Below are positions 40,751-50,544 of a stretch of 64,000 bases of DNA, one piece after another. The notes under the pieces are model-generated. The model was not told the DNA's origin. It made no database searches and saw only the letters and a program-made list of their open reading frames with translations. Every line of letters begins with the position of its first letter. Positions within the stretch are counted from its first letter, which is position 1. The stretch is from Phycisphaerales bacterium UBA3190 (GTDB lineage Bacteria > Planctomycetota > Phycisphaerae > Phycisphaerales > UBA1924): NCBI GenBank assembly GCA_002364005.1, contig DEXG01000032.1, positions 19,455-83,454 on the forward strand, in the 5' to 3' direction. A program made the position numbers and the translations under genes.

Positions 40751-42124
40751 TCAGGCGCGATAGGTCTCGAGTATCAGGATATCGTCTGTCGCGCCGCCTG
40801 CACGCCGATTTTCCACTTCTTCCAAGATCTGTGTGGGCCAACGCTTGGATTGCTCGACCCAATCGTGCGAAAGCACCGATTCAACACCCTCCGTGCCAAA
40901 CATCGACTCCGATCCCGTCCGGGCCTCGCTCACCCCATCGGTGTACGCGACCAACGAATCCCCCTCATGGAACGGGTGCTCTTCGACCCGCGTCTGCATG
41001 ATCTGCTCCAACCCAACACCCAGAACCGGCCCCGAGGGCTCGATCCGAACCAAAGCCCCCCGATCATTGCGAAGAATCGGGGCGGGGTGACCCGCATTGG
41101 CAACCTGAATAATCCCACGCTTCGGCTCGACCCGGATCGCAACCGCCGACACCAGCACCGCGCTGTCCGCCAGCGTCAGGCACACATACCGGTCCATCGC
41201 CCGCAGAATCGCATCGGGCTGAATGGTTGGGTCCTCACCCGTCAGACGCATCAGCTCGCCCTGCAGCCGATTGGCCGTCAACGCCGCCGTGATCCCATGC
41301 CCCGTGACATCGAACAACACCAGCGTCACCGCGCTGTCCGCATGCCCAGGATCCTCGATCGAAGCAAAGACCGAATCCCCGCCGATCTGGCTCATGGGCT
41401 TATACACATAAGTAAACCGCACCTGCCCCGAAGACTTTGGCTTGGGGAACCCACGCTCATGGATCGCCTTGGCCGCCTGCAGGTCCTCACGCACCTCGTC
41501 ATACTTGCTCTGGATAAAGTGCAGCTCGAACTGGTCCTGGAACCGGGACATGCGGAAGAACGAGATCATCGTCCCCGGGATCGTGATCGCGATATACGCA
41601 AAGATCGACGCCGGCACCGAAATATCCTCACTCCCATCGTGGAAGAGAAAGAGACTGGTGATCGACGCAATGATCCACGCCCCACTCACCGCGAGCGTCT
41701 GTCGCGGGCTCCAGGGCAACAACGCCGCCCCCATCGTCAACCCGACAAGCACCCCCACCACTGTCCCCTCATTGGGAGACGGGTCGACCGCCAGAATCCA
41801 ACGCGCAATCGCAACCAACCCCTCAGCGATGATCAGCATCAGCGACAGCCGCACGCACCAGATCTTCTTCAAATCCACAAAGTAGATCATGATCGTCGCG
41901 GTCAGATAGATCCCCGCCCACGCCAGCCCCAGCGTCACATGGTTGATCGCCAACGCCCGATCGCTCATCATCTGAATCAGCGTGACCGCCACACCCAGCA
42001 ACGCCAAAATGCCGAGAAACTGAGCGGTGTTGCGACGCACCTCAGACTCGGTCATGTTCTCAAGCAGACGATTGGACTCAAAGTCCCGTACAGCCCGAAT
42101 CAGGTTGTGCAGTTGTTGGTGCAC
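40751..42124 (-). CDS. Membrane SpoIIE-type Ser/Thr phosphatase (first of pair)
   Basis: The 457-residue protein has N-terminal hydrophobic helices (residues 35-185), then a SpoIIE phosphatase domain: QIGGDSVFASIE, VLFDVTGHGITAAL, ANAGHPAPIL and LVAYTDGVSEAR. It matches the next gene over the whole SpoIIE domain and has the same domain order, so the two are paralogues with diverged N-termini, perhaps sensing different signals. It is transcribed with the downstream copy, and possibly with the adenosyltransferase upstream, which ends 46 bases before its start. Confidence 0.9.
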   Translation of the reverse strand: MHQQLHNLIRAVRDFESNRLLENMTESEVRRNTAQFLGILALLGVAVTLIQMMSDRALAINHVTLGLAWAGIYLTATIMIYFVDLKKIWCVRLSLMLIIAEGLVAIARWILAVDPSPNEGTVVGVLVGLTMGAALLPWSPRQTLAVSGAWIIASITSLFLFHDGSEDISVPASIFAYIAITIPGTMISFFRMSRFQDQFELHFIQSKYDEVREDLQAAKAIHERGFPKPKSSGQVRFTYVYKPMSQIGGDSVFASIEDPGHADSAVTLVLFDVTGHGITAALTANRLQGELMRLTGEDPTIQPDAILRAMDRYVCLTLADSAVLVSAVAIRVEPKRGIIQVANAGHPAPILRNDRGALVRIEPSGPVLGVGLEQIMQTRVEEHPFHEGDSLVAYTDGVSEARTGSESMFGTEGVESVLSHDWVEQSKRWPTQILEEVENRRAGGATDDILILETYRA

Positions 42125-42170
42125 GCAAACATTCTACCGAGTCCTACCGCCCTCGGTGCAGGTGATCGAA

Positions 42171-42758
42171 TCATTGCTCGCGATTCTTGCCAGGCACCCA
42201 GAGCACATCGCCCCGGCCCTTGTCATTCACATATCGGCTCAGCACAAACAAAAGATCGCTCAGACGATTCAGATACTGCATCGTCAGCGCCGAGGTCTGA
42301 TCCGGCTCAAGCTCAATCAGCTGAACCACGACCCGCTCCGCCCGTCGGCAGACCGTCCGGGCAATATGCAACTCCGACGCCAACCGCGTCCCCCCCGGGA
42401 GCACAAAGCTGTTCAAGGGGGCCAGCTCGGCATTATGCTCGTCGATCATCGTCTCAAGCGCCTTCACACGATCCGCGCTGATCCGCAACGCCGTCCCCGC
42501 CGTCTCATCGGACCCGATGGGCATGCACAGGTCCGCCCCGAGATCGAACAGATCATGCTGGACCGACTCGAGCAGTTCAACAATCGGGCTCTGCTCCGCC
42601 CGGGCGGTGCAAACCGCCACACCAACCGTCGCATTTGCCTCGTCCACGCAGCCGTACGCCTCAACACGCGGGTCGAACTTCGCAACCCGCTTGCCCGTAC
42701 CCAGCCCCGTGGTGCCCGAATCCCCTGAACGCGTATAGATTTTCGTGAGCTTGACCAT
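42171..42758 (-). CDS. Cob(I)alamin adenosyltransferase, PduO type
   Basis: The 195-residue enzyme makes adenosylcobalamin from cob(I)alamin and ATP. It has the PduO/MMAB signatures TRSGDSGTTGLGTGKR (ATP loop), YGCVDEANATVG, LFDLGADLCMP and RAERVVVQLIE with the conserved Arg. The start is ATG 42758. An earlier in-frame start would overlap the recJ promoter region. It is divergent from recJ by 72 bases. The genome must import or make corrinoid and use B12-dependent enzymes. Confidence 0.93.
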   Translation of the reverse strand: MVKLTKIYTRSGDSGTTGLGTGKRVAKFDPRVEAYGCVDEANATVGVAVCTARAEQSPIVELLESVQHDLFDLGADLCMPIGSDETAGTALRISADRVKALETMIDEHNAELAPLNSFVLPGGTRLASELHIARTVCRRAERVVVQLIELEPDQTSALTMQYLNRLSDLLFVLSRYVNDKGRGDVLWVPGKNREQ

Positions 42759-42830
42759 GTTGAGGGAGTGTATCCTGACTCGAACGCCGGTGTCGGGTAT
42801 GGTGATAGTCTGAGTCCAAGGAGGGCATGC

Positions 42831-44630
42831 GTGAGCGAAATAGTTGTCGGCCCAGATCAGTGTCCACCCTCCACCCCCTCGCCCGCTCACGCCGATCCGG
42901 CCGTACAGGGAATGACCCGGGCATGGCGCGCTCGCGCAGCCCAGTCAGACAACGCAGCCCCCCTGCTCGACCGGGTCCTGGCCGCACGCGGGCTCACCCA
43001 GCAGGCCGATTCATTCATGAATCCCTCCCTCAAGGCCCTCCACGAGCCCAAGCTCATCCCCGACCTCCAGCGAGCCGCCGACCGCATCATCGAAGCCGTC
43101 AAGAACCGCGAAACCATCGCGATCTTCGGCGATTACGATGTCGACGGCGTCACCGCCTCGGCCATCCTCATCCACACCCTCAGGGCCATCGACCCTCAGC
43201 TCAACATCATCTCCTACATCCCACACCGGGTCGACGAGGGCTACGGGCTCAACTGCGATGCCATCAGGGAACTCCACAGCCAGGGCGTCTCGCTGGTCGT
43301 CTCGGTCGACTGCGGCATCACCGCCCACGAGCCCGCCAAGACAGCCCGCGAAATCGGCCTTGACCTCATCATCACCGACCACCATAACCCGCCCGCCTCC
43401 ATCGACGACCTCCCCGATGCCTTCGCCGTGGTCCATCCCCGCCGCCCCGATTCGGACTACCCCTTCGGCGAACTCTGCGGCGCCGGAGTCGCCTACAAAC
43501 TCGCCTGGCACCTCTGCACCCTCCACTGCGGCAGCGAGCGCGTCAGCCCCCCACTCCGCGGCGTCCTCGTCGAAATGCTCGGCTTCGCCGCATTGGGCTC
43601 GATCGCCGATGTCGTCCCGCTCCTCGACGAGAACCGCGTCATCGTCAAGCACGGGCTGCGACAGATCCCCCACGCACGCAACGAAGGCCTGCGAGCACTC
43701 ATCGCCGCCTCAGGGCTCGACTCGAACAAAATCGACACCGAAGATGTCGGCTTCCGGCTCGCACCACGGCTCAACGCCATCGGCCGCCTCGGCCACGCCG
43801 CCGAGGCCCTTGAGCTCATGACCAACGCAACGGGCAGCGAAGCCGCCCGACTCGCCCAGCGACTCTCAAAGATCAACGACGAACGCAAATCCATCGGCGA
43901 GGCCATCTACGCCCAAGCCGAGGAAATGGCCATCAGCGCCGGCATGGTCGGACCCGAACAACGGGCCATCGTGCTGGCACACGACGACTGGCACCCGGGA
44001 GTCGTCGGCATCGTCTGCTCAAGACTCGTCGAACGCTACGCCCGCCCCGTCATCCTCATGCAACGCGACGGCGATGTCTGCAAGGGATCGGGCCGGAGCA
44101 TCGACGGCTTCAACCTCCACGCCGGGCTTGATGCCTGCACCGAACACCTCATCGGGTACGGAGGCCACGACATGGCCGCGGGAATGCGCTGCCAGAGCGA
44201 ACAATTCGAACACTTTGCCAATGCGTTCATCGCCCACAGCAACGAGCGACTCACACCCGACGATCTCGTCAACACCACACGCTACGACACCACCGCACGA
44301 GTCGCCGAACTCACACCAGAAACGGTACGCGAACTCGAACGCCTCTCACCATTCGGCGCAGGCAACCCGAGAGTGCAGGTCCGAGTAGTCCAGGCCAAGC
44401 TCAACGGCATCCCCAGCCCATTCGGGCGAGGCGGCAATCATCTCTCACTGAGGGTGTGCGATCGCGACAATGCTGGCCCGGGCTGGCGCGTCGTCGCATG
44501 GAACTGGGCAAAGCACATCGATCAAATCCCGCCCGGCGCACCGGTCGAACTGATCATCGAACCCAAGATCTCTGATTGGAACGGAAGGATCAGCGTCGAG
44601 CCCGTGCTCGTCGATCTCCGCGTCTGCTGA
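42831..44630 (+). CDS. recJ: Single-stranded-DNA-specific exonuclease RecJ
   Basis: RecJ degrades single-stranded DNA 5' to 3' in recombination and mismatch or base-excision repair. The 599-residue protein has the DHH motifs FGDYDVDGVTASAIL, ITDHHNPP and VVHPRR, and the later DHHA1-type GRSIDGFNLHAGL and GGHDMAAGM motifs. It starts at GTG 42831 with AAGGAGGG five bases upstream, the best ribosome site nearby; an ATG at 42768 would be in frame but has none. Length is normal for the family. Confidence 0.95.
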   Translation: MSEIVVGPDQCPPSTPSPAHADPAVQGMTRAWRARAAQSDNAAPLLDRVLAARGLTQQADSFMNPSLKALHEPKLIPDLQRAADRIIEAVKNRETIAIFGDYDVDGVTASAILIHTLRAIDPQLNIISYIPHRVDEGYGLNCDAIRELHSQGVSLVVSVDCGITAHEPAKTAREIGLDLIITDHHNPPASIDDLPDAFAVVHPRRPDSDYPFGELCGAGVAYKLAWHLCTLHCGSERVSPPLRGVLVEMLGFAALGSIADVVPLLDENRVIVKHGLRQIPHARNEGLRALIAASGLDSNKIDTEDVGFRLAPRLNAIGRLGHAAEALELMTNATGSEAARLAQRLSKINDERKSIGEAIYAQAEEMAISAGMVGPEQRAIVLAHDDWHPGVVGIVCSRLVERYARPVILMQRDGDVCKGSGRSIDGFNLHAGLDACTEHLIGYGGHDMAAGMRCQSEQFEHFANAFIAHSNERLTPDDLVNTTRYDTTARVAELTPETVRELERLSPFGAGNPRVQVRVVQAKLNGIPSPFGRGGNHLSLRVCDRDNAGPGWRVVAWNWAKHIDQIPPGAPVELIIEPKISDWNGRISVEPVLVDLRVC

Positions 44631-44633
44631 CGC

Positions 44634-45866
44634 TCACTCGCTGTCGGTCGGCACCGTCGCGTACGCCCCACGCGTGAAGTCGGTCAGCATGCGGGCGTAC
44701 TGCGGGTTCCTTGGCTCAAGCTTGGCCGCATAGGTAATGCTCTCGAGCGCATCCTGCGAACGCCCCATGTCGCCAAGGACCATCGCCCGGAACGCGAACA
44801 TATCCGCATTCCTGGGCTGCTTCGAGATCGCCGTCTCGATCGAACTCAACGCGCTCTTGAAGTCACCCTGCTCGCGATGGTACATCGCGTACAGCATGAA
44901 ACCATCGTGCGAATCCGGCGACAGCGAAACGATCCGTGAAGCCGCCTTGCGAACGGTGCGGAGATCCCCCACCATAAACGATGCGTTGGCAAGCCCGATC
45001 CAAGCGTCGACATCACTGCGACCCTCATCACGCGAAACCATGCTCTGATAGATACTCCTGGCCTCCACCGGACGCCCGGTGTTCATCAGCGTCTTCGCGT
45101 GGAGGATCAGCAGATCCTCGCGGCCCTGATTCTCATGCTTCTTGAGCAGCACCGCCACGCTGCGCTCGGCTTCACGCCACGCGCCCGCCTGGATCTGTGC
45201 ATGCAGCAGGTCCTCTGCGATCCCCGAGTCGTCCGGGGCCAGAAGCCGCGCCTGCTCGAAGAACTTCATCGCCGCTTCCGGGTTCCCCTCGATCAGCTCG
45301 ATATGACCGAGCGTCTGACGGATCCCCGCGTTGTTGGCCGACATCGGGATCGAGTTCAGATACCCCTTGGCATCATCAATCCGATCCAAGTCGATCATCA
45401 TCTCAGCCGCCGCGACCGCGTAGCTGGGGTTGTAATCGTCATACTCACATGCGATCTCAAAGTGCTCGCGAGCAAGCTCGGGCTCACTGATCCGCTCATA
45501 CACGATCCCGAGGTAGTAATGCGCATCGGGCTCACCGGGATCGAGCGTCACCGCGGTCTGCAGCGACTCCAACGCATTCCCGATGTTCCCCATCTCGATC
45601 AGGACGCGTCCCTTGAGCACATGCGATTTCACAACCGTATCGTTGATCTCAAGCGAGACATCAACCTTGCGGAGCGCCTTCTCCAGGTCCCCCGCGAGGA
45701 ACGCCTGACGAGCAAGCTCCCACTCGGTGGCACTCTTCAGGAAGCTCATACGCTCCTTGGCCATCGACACACCCTCTCGGGTGTAGTTGCCCTGCCCCGC
45801 ACATCCCACAAGGGTGGCCAGAAGGGATGCGGTCGCGAAGAGAGGAAGCGTGCGCTTGATGGTCAT
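44634..45866 (-). CDS. TPR lipoprotein, possible secretin pilot
   Basis: The 410-residue protein has a lipobox LVGC at residues 19-22 after a hydrophobic run, so it should be lipidated by LspA. About eight TPR repeats follow (e.g. LEKALRKVDVSLEIN, ALESLQTAVTLDPGEPDAHY, AAMKFFEQARLLAPDD). It starts 60 bases downstream of the secretin gene on the same strand. TPR lipoproteins such as PilF/PilW and Tgl pilot or assemble secretin rings in type IV pilus systems, so this one may do that here; that is by context. It has AGGAG at the start. Confidence 0.88.
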   Translation of the reverse strand: MTIKRTLPLFATASLLATLVGCAGQGNYTREGVSMAKERMSFLKSATEWELARQAFLAGDLEKALRKVDVSLEINDTVVKSHVLKGRVLIEMGNIGNALESLQTAVTLDPGEPDAHYYLGIVYERISEPELAREHFEIACEYDDYNPSYAVAAAEMMIDLDRIDDAKGYLNSIPMSANNAGIRQTLGHIELIEGNPEAAMKFFEQARLLAPDDSGIAEDLLHAQIQAGAWREAERSVAVLLKKHENQGREDLLILHAKTLMNTGRPVEARSIYQSMVSRDEGRSDVDAWIGLANASFMVGDLRTVRKAASRIVSLSPDSHDGFMLYAMYHREQGDFKSALSSIETAISKQPRNADMFAFRAMVLGDMGRSQDALESITYAAKLEPRNPQYARMLTDFTRGAYATVPTDSE

Positions 45867-45926
45867 ATCTGAAAACTCCTGAGTCAGGGGTGCTGGATGC
45901 GATTCATGTCGACCCGATCGACCCGC

Positions 45927-48464
45927 TTACTCAGTGAAATCCGCAAAATCGTCACCCTCGGTGGGCACCTCAGTGAAGGTCGCCTCGGGGTTCTCATTGT
46001 TCACGACATAGTCAAAGCCCAGGGGCCAGTCCAGACGCAACGCGCCACCGGTCGGCAGCGGGATGATCAGCTGCCCGGTAAAGCCATCAGCAACGCTCAC
46101 GAACGAGTCGATCCCGTCCTGCTGGGCCTCGTCGAAGCTCATCTCGGTCTGCTCGTCCTGCGCCACGAACTCGGTCTCCGGGCTGGGCTCGACACTGGTC
46201 TGCTCACCCGTAACCACCGACTTCATCTGGTCGAACTTGTCGAAGCTGTTGACCGGGATCTCGTTGAACCCCTCGCCGCTGGCCAATGGCTCGGGCGTGA
46301 AGAACTCCGTCTCCTGCTGGGTCTCGAAATCAGCGTACCCCTCGGTATCGTTCGATGAAACGCTCTCAGTCGGTGCCTCGGCGTACGACTCCTCGAAACC
46401 GGGCTCGAACGACTCGAACTGCTCGGTCTCAACCTCAGCAGGCTGCTCGGTCTGCTCGCTCGCGAGCGCTTCGACCTGCTCATTCAGCAACGGGTTGAAG
46501 TGCGGGTTCGGGTTCAGCGGCGTGCTGTTCGACGACATCTTGCCGCCGTAGTGCATCTCGTTGTGCAGCATACCCTCGATCAACGAACGCGATGGCATGC
46601 TGCGAACCTTGCCCGTCAGCTCCGAACGCAGCGCCCGGGCATCGGGAGACATCGGCATCAGGCGTAGTGCACGCTCAACCTTCGACAGCGCCGCTTCGAT
46701 CTGACCTTCGTCAGCAAGCTGACGGGCCTCGATCAGGAACTGACCCACGCGACGCTCACGCGACCAGGGGAGCAGGCCGTTGCGAGCACCGTAGCGTGCG
46801 TGCTCAAGATACTGGTTGCCCATATCCCCGGTCTCGGCCAGGATCGTGTCGTTCACGATCGAGGGCGTGATCAGGAAGATGATCTCCGTGCGACGCGTCG
46901 CGTCGTCGTAGCCCTTGAAGGCGTTCCCAACAAGCGGGATATCACCAAGGACCGGGACCTGGCTGCGGGTCGAAGTCGTCGACTCGGTGAAGAGGCCGCC
47001 GAGCACGACGGTCTGGCCGTCACGCACCATCACATTGGTGTTCATCTCGGTCGTGTCTTCGTCGGGGATGGTGACATTGTTGCCCGCACCGTCAGCGACC
47101 GTACGAAGCGTGAAGTTCGAAACCTGCGGGCGGAGCTCGAGCCGGATCAGACCGTTCTTGCTCACAAACGGACGCACGGCGAGCTGGGTACCGACATCCA
47201 GGAACTCAACGCTCTGCGTGGTCGAGGTGTCGGTGGTGGTCGAGTTAAGGTAGCCGACACGGGTACCCACGAGCACGCGGGCGGGCTGGCGGTTGAGCGT
47301 GAGCAGCTTGGGATTCGAAACAACCGTGACATCGGTGATCTCATCGAGCACTCGCATGAAGACGCCAACATCCCCGTTGACAAAGCCCGCCTTGAGCGTC
47401 GATGAACCCGAGCTGGTGTTGCCGGGGGTCGACTGGAGACCGGTGCCATGCCCGTTGGGCACATCGACCGAAGTCCCGTCGATGGTCTCGCCCGCACCAC
47501 TGATGAGCCCGTCAACAACGCTGAGCGGGCCGCCGGTCCCGACGAAGTCGGTGAAATCAAGATTCTGAATCAACGCAAAGTCAACACCGAACGCGTTGGC
47601 CTCATTGAGCGTGGTCTGAAGAATCGTCGCTTCGATCAGCACCTGCGCGGGCTTGGTATCAAGCTGATCGATCAGGGCCTGGATCTCCTCGACATTCTCC
47701 TCAAAGTCGCTGATCACGATCGTCGCGCTGTTGGCGTAGTTGTCCGCACCGGACGGCACACCATCGTTAATCGTGTACGCCTCGGTCGCCGCGTTGGCAG
47801 TGATCGTCCCCGAATCCGAGAGCAGCATCTTGGCAAACTCCGCGGCATCGGTCGAGTTCAGGTAGTCCAGATCAATAATGCGAGTCACGGGCTTACGCGA
47901 GAGTGCTTCAAACTCCGCCAGTTCTTCAGCCGTGTAGACATAGATGAAGTTGCCCTTCTCGATGTACCCAAAGCCGTTGACATGCAGGATCGAATCCAAC
48001 GCCTCGTAGAAGGTCACCCCGTAGAGATCCGCAGTCACGGTCGCCTGAACACTCGGAGAGCTGATGATGTTCCGCTGCGACTGGATCGAGAGCAGCTGCA
48101 GGATGTTCCCCAGGTTCTCGTTGTTCACATGCAGGTCGACAAGGTCATAATCGTTGACCTCGACCGCACCGGCGAGACTCTCGATATCCCCCGCGGGAGC
48201 AGCGCCCATATCGGCCATGCTGTCGTAGTCCTCGGGGTAGTACTCTTCGTCGCCGAACTCACCGAGTTCGTACGGCTCTTCCGCGGGCTGCGTCGCTGAC
48301 TTTGCCTGGCTCTTCAGAGCCGCAAGCAGACCGAACCCTCCCGAGTCCTGCGCGGCTGCATTGCCAGCGAGCATGGCGACGGCCAACGCGGGCATGATGC
48401 CCTGGCGAAGACTCAGGCCGAGTAGATTGATCTTGAAGTTGCGGTTTGGCTCGATCGTGCTCAT
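45927..48464 (-). CDS. Type II secretion/type IV pilus secretin
   Basis: The 845-residue outer-membrane ring protein has a signal peptide ending in AMLAGNAAAQ, an STN-like domain (ENLGNILQLLSIQSQRNI), an N1-type domain (IIDLDYLNSTDAAEFAKML), then the secretin core (VVSNPKLLTLNRQPARVLVG, the VPVLGDIPLVGNAFKG signature). It ends in an unusual 300-residue tail with one TPR-like pair and an acidic, Gln/Glu-rich stretch. Without a neighbouring PilM-P set it cannot be split between GspD and PilQ. It is the core of the operon with the pilin genes upstream. Confidence 0.92.
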   Translation of the reverse strand: MSTIEPNRNFKINLLGLSLRQGIMPALAVAMLAGNAAAQDSGGFGLLAALKSQAKSATQPAEEPYELGEFGDEEYYPEDYDSMADMGAAPAGDIESLAGAVEVNDYDLVDLHVNNENLGNILQLLSIQSQRNIISSPSVQATVTADLYGVTFYEALDSILHVNGFGYIEKGNFIYVYTAEELAEFEALSRKPVTRIIDLDYLNSTDAAEFAKMLLSDSGTITANAATEAYTINDGVPSGADNYANSATIVISDFEENVEEIQALIDQLDTKPAQVLIEATILQTTLNEANAFGVDFALIQNLDFTDFVGTGGPLSVVDGLISGAGETIDGTSVDVPNGHGTGLQSTPGNTSSGSSTLKAGFVNGDVGVFMRVLDEITDVTVVSNPKLLTLNRQPARVLVGTRVGYLNSTTTDTSTTQSVEFLDVGTQLAVRPFVSKNGLIRLELRPQVSNFTLRTVADGAGNNVTIPDEDTTEMNTNVMVRDGQTVVLGGLFTESTTSTRSQVPVLGDIPLVGNAFKGYDDATRRTEIIFLITPSIVNDTILAETGDMGNQYLEHARYGARNGLLPWSRERRVGQFLIEARQLADEGQIEAALSKVERALRLMPMSPDARALRSELTGKVRSMPSRSLIEGMLHNEMHYGGKMSSNSTPLNPNPHFNPLLNEQVEALASEQTEQPAEVETEQFESFEPGFEESYAEAPTESVSSNDTEGYADFETQQETEFFTPEPLASGEGFNEIPVNSFDKFDQMKSVVTGEQTSVEPSPETEFVAQDEQTEMSFDEAQQDGIDSFVSVADGFTGQLIIPLPTGGALRLDWPLGFDYVVNNENPEATFTEVPTEGDDFADFTE

Positions 48465-48640
48465 TGGGTTGATCCTCAGCTATTGCGAATGCTCGCATGC
48501 TTCTAAGTCCCGGTTCGTCCGGGTCTATTGCTGCAATTCGATCGGTCGGGATTGGGTGTGACTTTGGACAGACCCTGACTATTCGGCGGGTTGCTGTCGG
48601 CAAAGTCGGCACTTCCCCGCCCGATAACACCGGGCGGGCC

Positions 48641-48901
48641 TCAGGGATGCTCGTCTCGGTCCCATGAAGCGTCCTCTCCGACACCATGAGCGCCGTGCCC
48701 ATCGTCAGCATCAGCTCCGGGCTCCACGCTCCGCTCCTTCGGTTCCGCGTACGCGCTGCGGGGGATATCAGTCACCAGGCGAAGCTTCGCCCAGATCAGC
48801 ACACCCGCCAATGCCCCGAGACAAAGAAGAAGCGACAGGCTGCGCGTCGCGCCGCTCTGTCGCTGTGAACGATCTGAACTTGTTGTCTCGTGCTCACGCA
48901 T
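48641..48901 (-). CDS. Small single-span membrane protein
   Basis: The 86-residue protein has one hydrophobic helix (LSLLLCLGALAGVLIWAKL) between a basic polar N-terminus and a charged C-terminus. AGGAG sits ten bases upstream of the ATG, and it lies within the secretin/pilin operon. A role as a bridging or accessory protein, like GspC or PilP, is only positional. Confidence 0.65.
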   Translation of the reverse strand: MREHETTSSDRSQRQSGATRSLSLLLCLGALAGVLIWAKLRLVTDIPRSAYAEPKERSVEPGADADDGHGAHGVGEDASWDRDEHP

Positions 48902-48999
48902 GGCGCACTCCTATTGGTAAAAACCAACTTCGGTGCGAACACCCCTACCCATGAGGCGCAAACCATGCATTGATAAAACCTTGGGTCCGTCTGGCTCGA

Positions 49000-49551
49000 T
49001 TAATCGAGTCGGGTGACCGTCACACGACCGGTAAACGCCGCGACATCAACCCGGAACCGACTCAGCGGCCCAGCAAGCGTGATCGACCCACCATCACTCA
49101 GCGTGCTCGACCCGGGCTCGGCCACAGGCCCGCCCATCTCGTCGAAGACCAGAACATGGTCATCATCAATCTCCGCCGATTCGATGACCGTCCCACCAAA
49201 GATCTCACGATTGAAATCAACCGTGTACCTCTGCCCCGGACCACGCGGATCGTACAACGCATCGTTCTCAACATCGATCGTCGACCCATTGACCTGCACC
49301 AGCGTGTACGAGTTCTCCTCCGTGTCGAAGACAATCGCACGCTGCTCCTGATACCCCAACGCATCCATCTGCGCAAAGGTGATATCAGCCACGAGCGTCC
49401 GCACGGCCGCCTGGATCCGGAGCACACCCGCCTGACTCGTCGTCGGCGCCACGACAGCCGCCGCGATACCCATGATCATCACCACGATGAGCACTTCGAT
49501 CAGCGTGTAACCGCCACGCGTCCTATTCATTCGGCTTGTGTTTGAGTTCAT
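49000..49551 (-). CDS. GspH-like minor pseudopilin
   Basis: The 183-residue protein has the prepilin motif GGYTLIEVLIVVMIMGIAAAV (Gly before the cleavage site, Glu at +5) and a C-terminal half with beta strands similar to GspH/FimT. The leader (MNSNTSRMNRTRGG) is about 14 residues. Start ATG 49551 has GAGG five bases upstream. It is the minor member of the set with the two pilins upstream and would sit at the tip of the pseudopilus. Confidence 0.87.
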   Translation of the reverse strand: MNSNTSRMNRTRGGYTLIEVLIVVMIMGIAAAVVAPTTSQAGVLRIQAAVRTLVADITFAQMDALGYQEQRAIVFDTEENSYTLVQVNGSTIDVENDALYDPRGPGQRYTVDFNREIFGGTVIESAEIDDDHVLVFDEMGGPVAEPGSSTLSDGGSITLAGPLSRFRVDVAAFTGRVTVTRLD

Positions 49552-49605
49552 GATGCCTCGTTGACCCCGCAATGCCCAGTACCACCCAGCCGAGACCGGA
49601 ACCGT

Positions 49606-50040
49606 TCAGTTCCGCGGCAGGGGTTCATCGTCCTCATCAAACCCAGCCGCCCAGACCTGGCCGGTCGAATCGTCGTAAATCCAGGCATACGCCGACTGGA
49701 ACGCGTCATCAGGGCCATCACCAATCGTGATCACCTTAGCATTCTCGCCGCCGACATACGGGTTCGCCGGTGCTTCCTTCAGGTACGCCCCCGTGCTCAC
49801 GATCAGATCGCCCCAGGTCCCGTCCCCCGCCTCAATATCTGGCAGGGCGTCACCATTACGCACCTGAAACACCTCAACCGCACGACGGAGCTTCTCAAGC
49901 TCAGACTTCGTCGTCGTTACCGCGGTATCCTCAACAGCACCCGCAAACTGCGGCACAATGATCGCCGCCAGAATTCCCAGAATCACCACGACAATGAGAA
50001 TCTCAACAAGGGTGAACGCACGCTGTATCTGCCGTTTCAT
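49606..50040 (-). CDS. Major-pilin/GspG-like protein (copy 2)
   Basis: The 144-residue protein has a short basic leader and the prepilin motif AFTLVEILIVVVILGILAAI, with a GspG-like C-terminal region (YLKEAPANPYVGG, then an Asp/Gly-rich segment). Such proteins build the pseudopilus or pilus fibre. It shares the same motif and the YLKE(L/A)P segment with the next gene, so they are paralogues. It lacks the usual conserved C-terminal disulfide pair, as there are no Cys. Confidence 0.9.
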   Translation of the reverse strand: MKRQIQRAFTLVEILIVVVILGILAAIIVPQFAGAVEDTAVTTTKSELEKLRRAVEVFQVRNGDALPDIEAGDGTWGDLIVSTGAYLKEAPANPYVGGENAKVITIGDGPDDAFQSAYAWIYDDSTGQVWAAGFDEDDEPLPRN

Positions 50041-50065
50041 CTCAGCTCCCGTAATCAGCGAAAGG

Positions 50066-50093
50066 ACACGGAGCCCGTTTCCAGGCTCCGTGT
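50066..50093 (-). other. Hairpin between the two pilin genes
   Basis: A 10-bp inverted repeat ACACGGAGCC / GGCTCCGTGT has an 8-base loop, in the 75-base gap between the upstream pilin stop and the second pilin. It lacks a good T-run (CCTTTC follows). It could stabilise the mRNA 3' end of the first pilin or partly attenuate the operon. Confidence 0.55.
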
Positions 50094-50115
50094 GGATTAA
50101 GCGTTTGTGGCAAGA

Positions 50116-50544
50116 TCAAGGCGCTTCGATCGTAGTGCTCGCTGCGATGTTGCCGGTATCAGGATCGTAGAGCCAACCACCGGTTGCGTCCTCATAGATG
50201 ATGGCCTGATCGCTCACGCCGTCCGAATCCCACGCAGCAACATCCGAGGTGCTGTCGAAGGGGTTGACGGGCAGTTCCTTGAGGTAATCACCATCGATCA
50301 TCACAGCCCAGTCAGCAGCCAGTTCAGCAACGGTTGGGTAGGTGCCGTTGTTCTGAGCAGCATAAAGCTCAAGCTGGTTCTCGATGGTCGAGACCTGGGT
50401 GGCGATGTTGCCCGTACGAGCTTCGTTCGCCGCGTTTGTGAACTGTGGAACGACGATCGCGGCGAGAATGCCGAGGATCACGACCACGATCAGGATTTCG
50501 ACAAGGGTGAAGCCCTTTGCCATAGTCTTTCGTGTTGCATGCAT
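50116..50544 (-). CDS. Major-pilin/GspG-like protein (copy 1)
   Basis: The 142-residue protein has the prepilin motif GFTLVEILIVVVILGILAAI, then a helix, then a GspG-like C-terminal half (YLKELPVNPFDSTSD, ending in a Thr/Ile-rich tail). It is the first pilin in the operon and the start has AAGGAG, so it is probably the most expressed subunit. The N-terminus MHATRKTMAK is basic, as in prepilins. No Cys pair is present. Confidence 0.9.
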   Translation of the reverse strand: MHATRKTMAKGFTLVEILIVVVILGILAAIVVPQFTNAANEARTGNIATQVSTIENQLELYAAQNNGTYPTVAELAADWAVMIDGDYLKELPVNPFDSTSDVAAWDSDGVSDQAIIYEDATGGWLYDPDTGNIAASTTIEAP

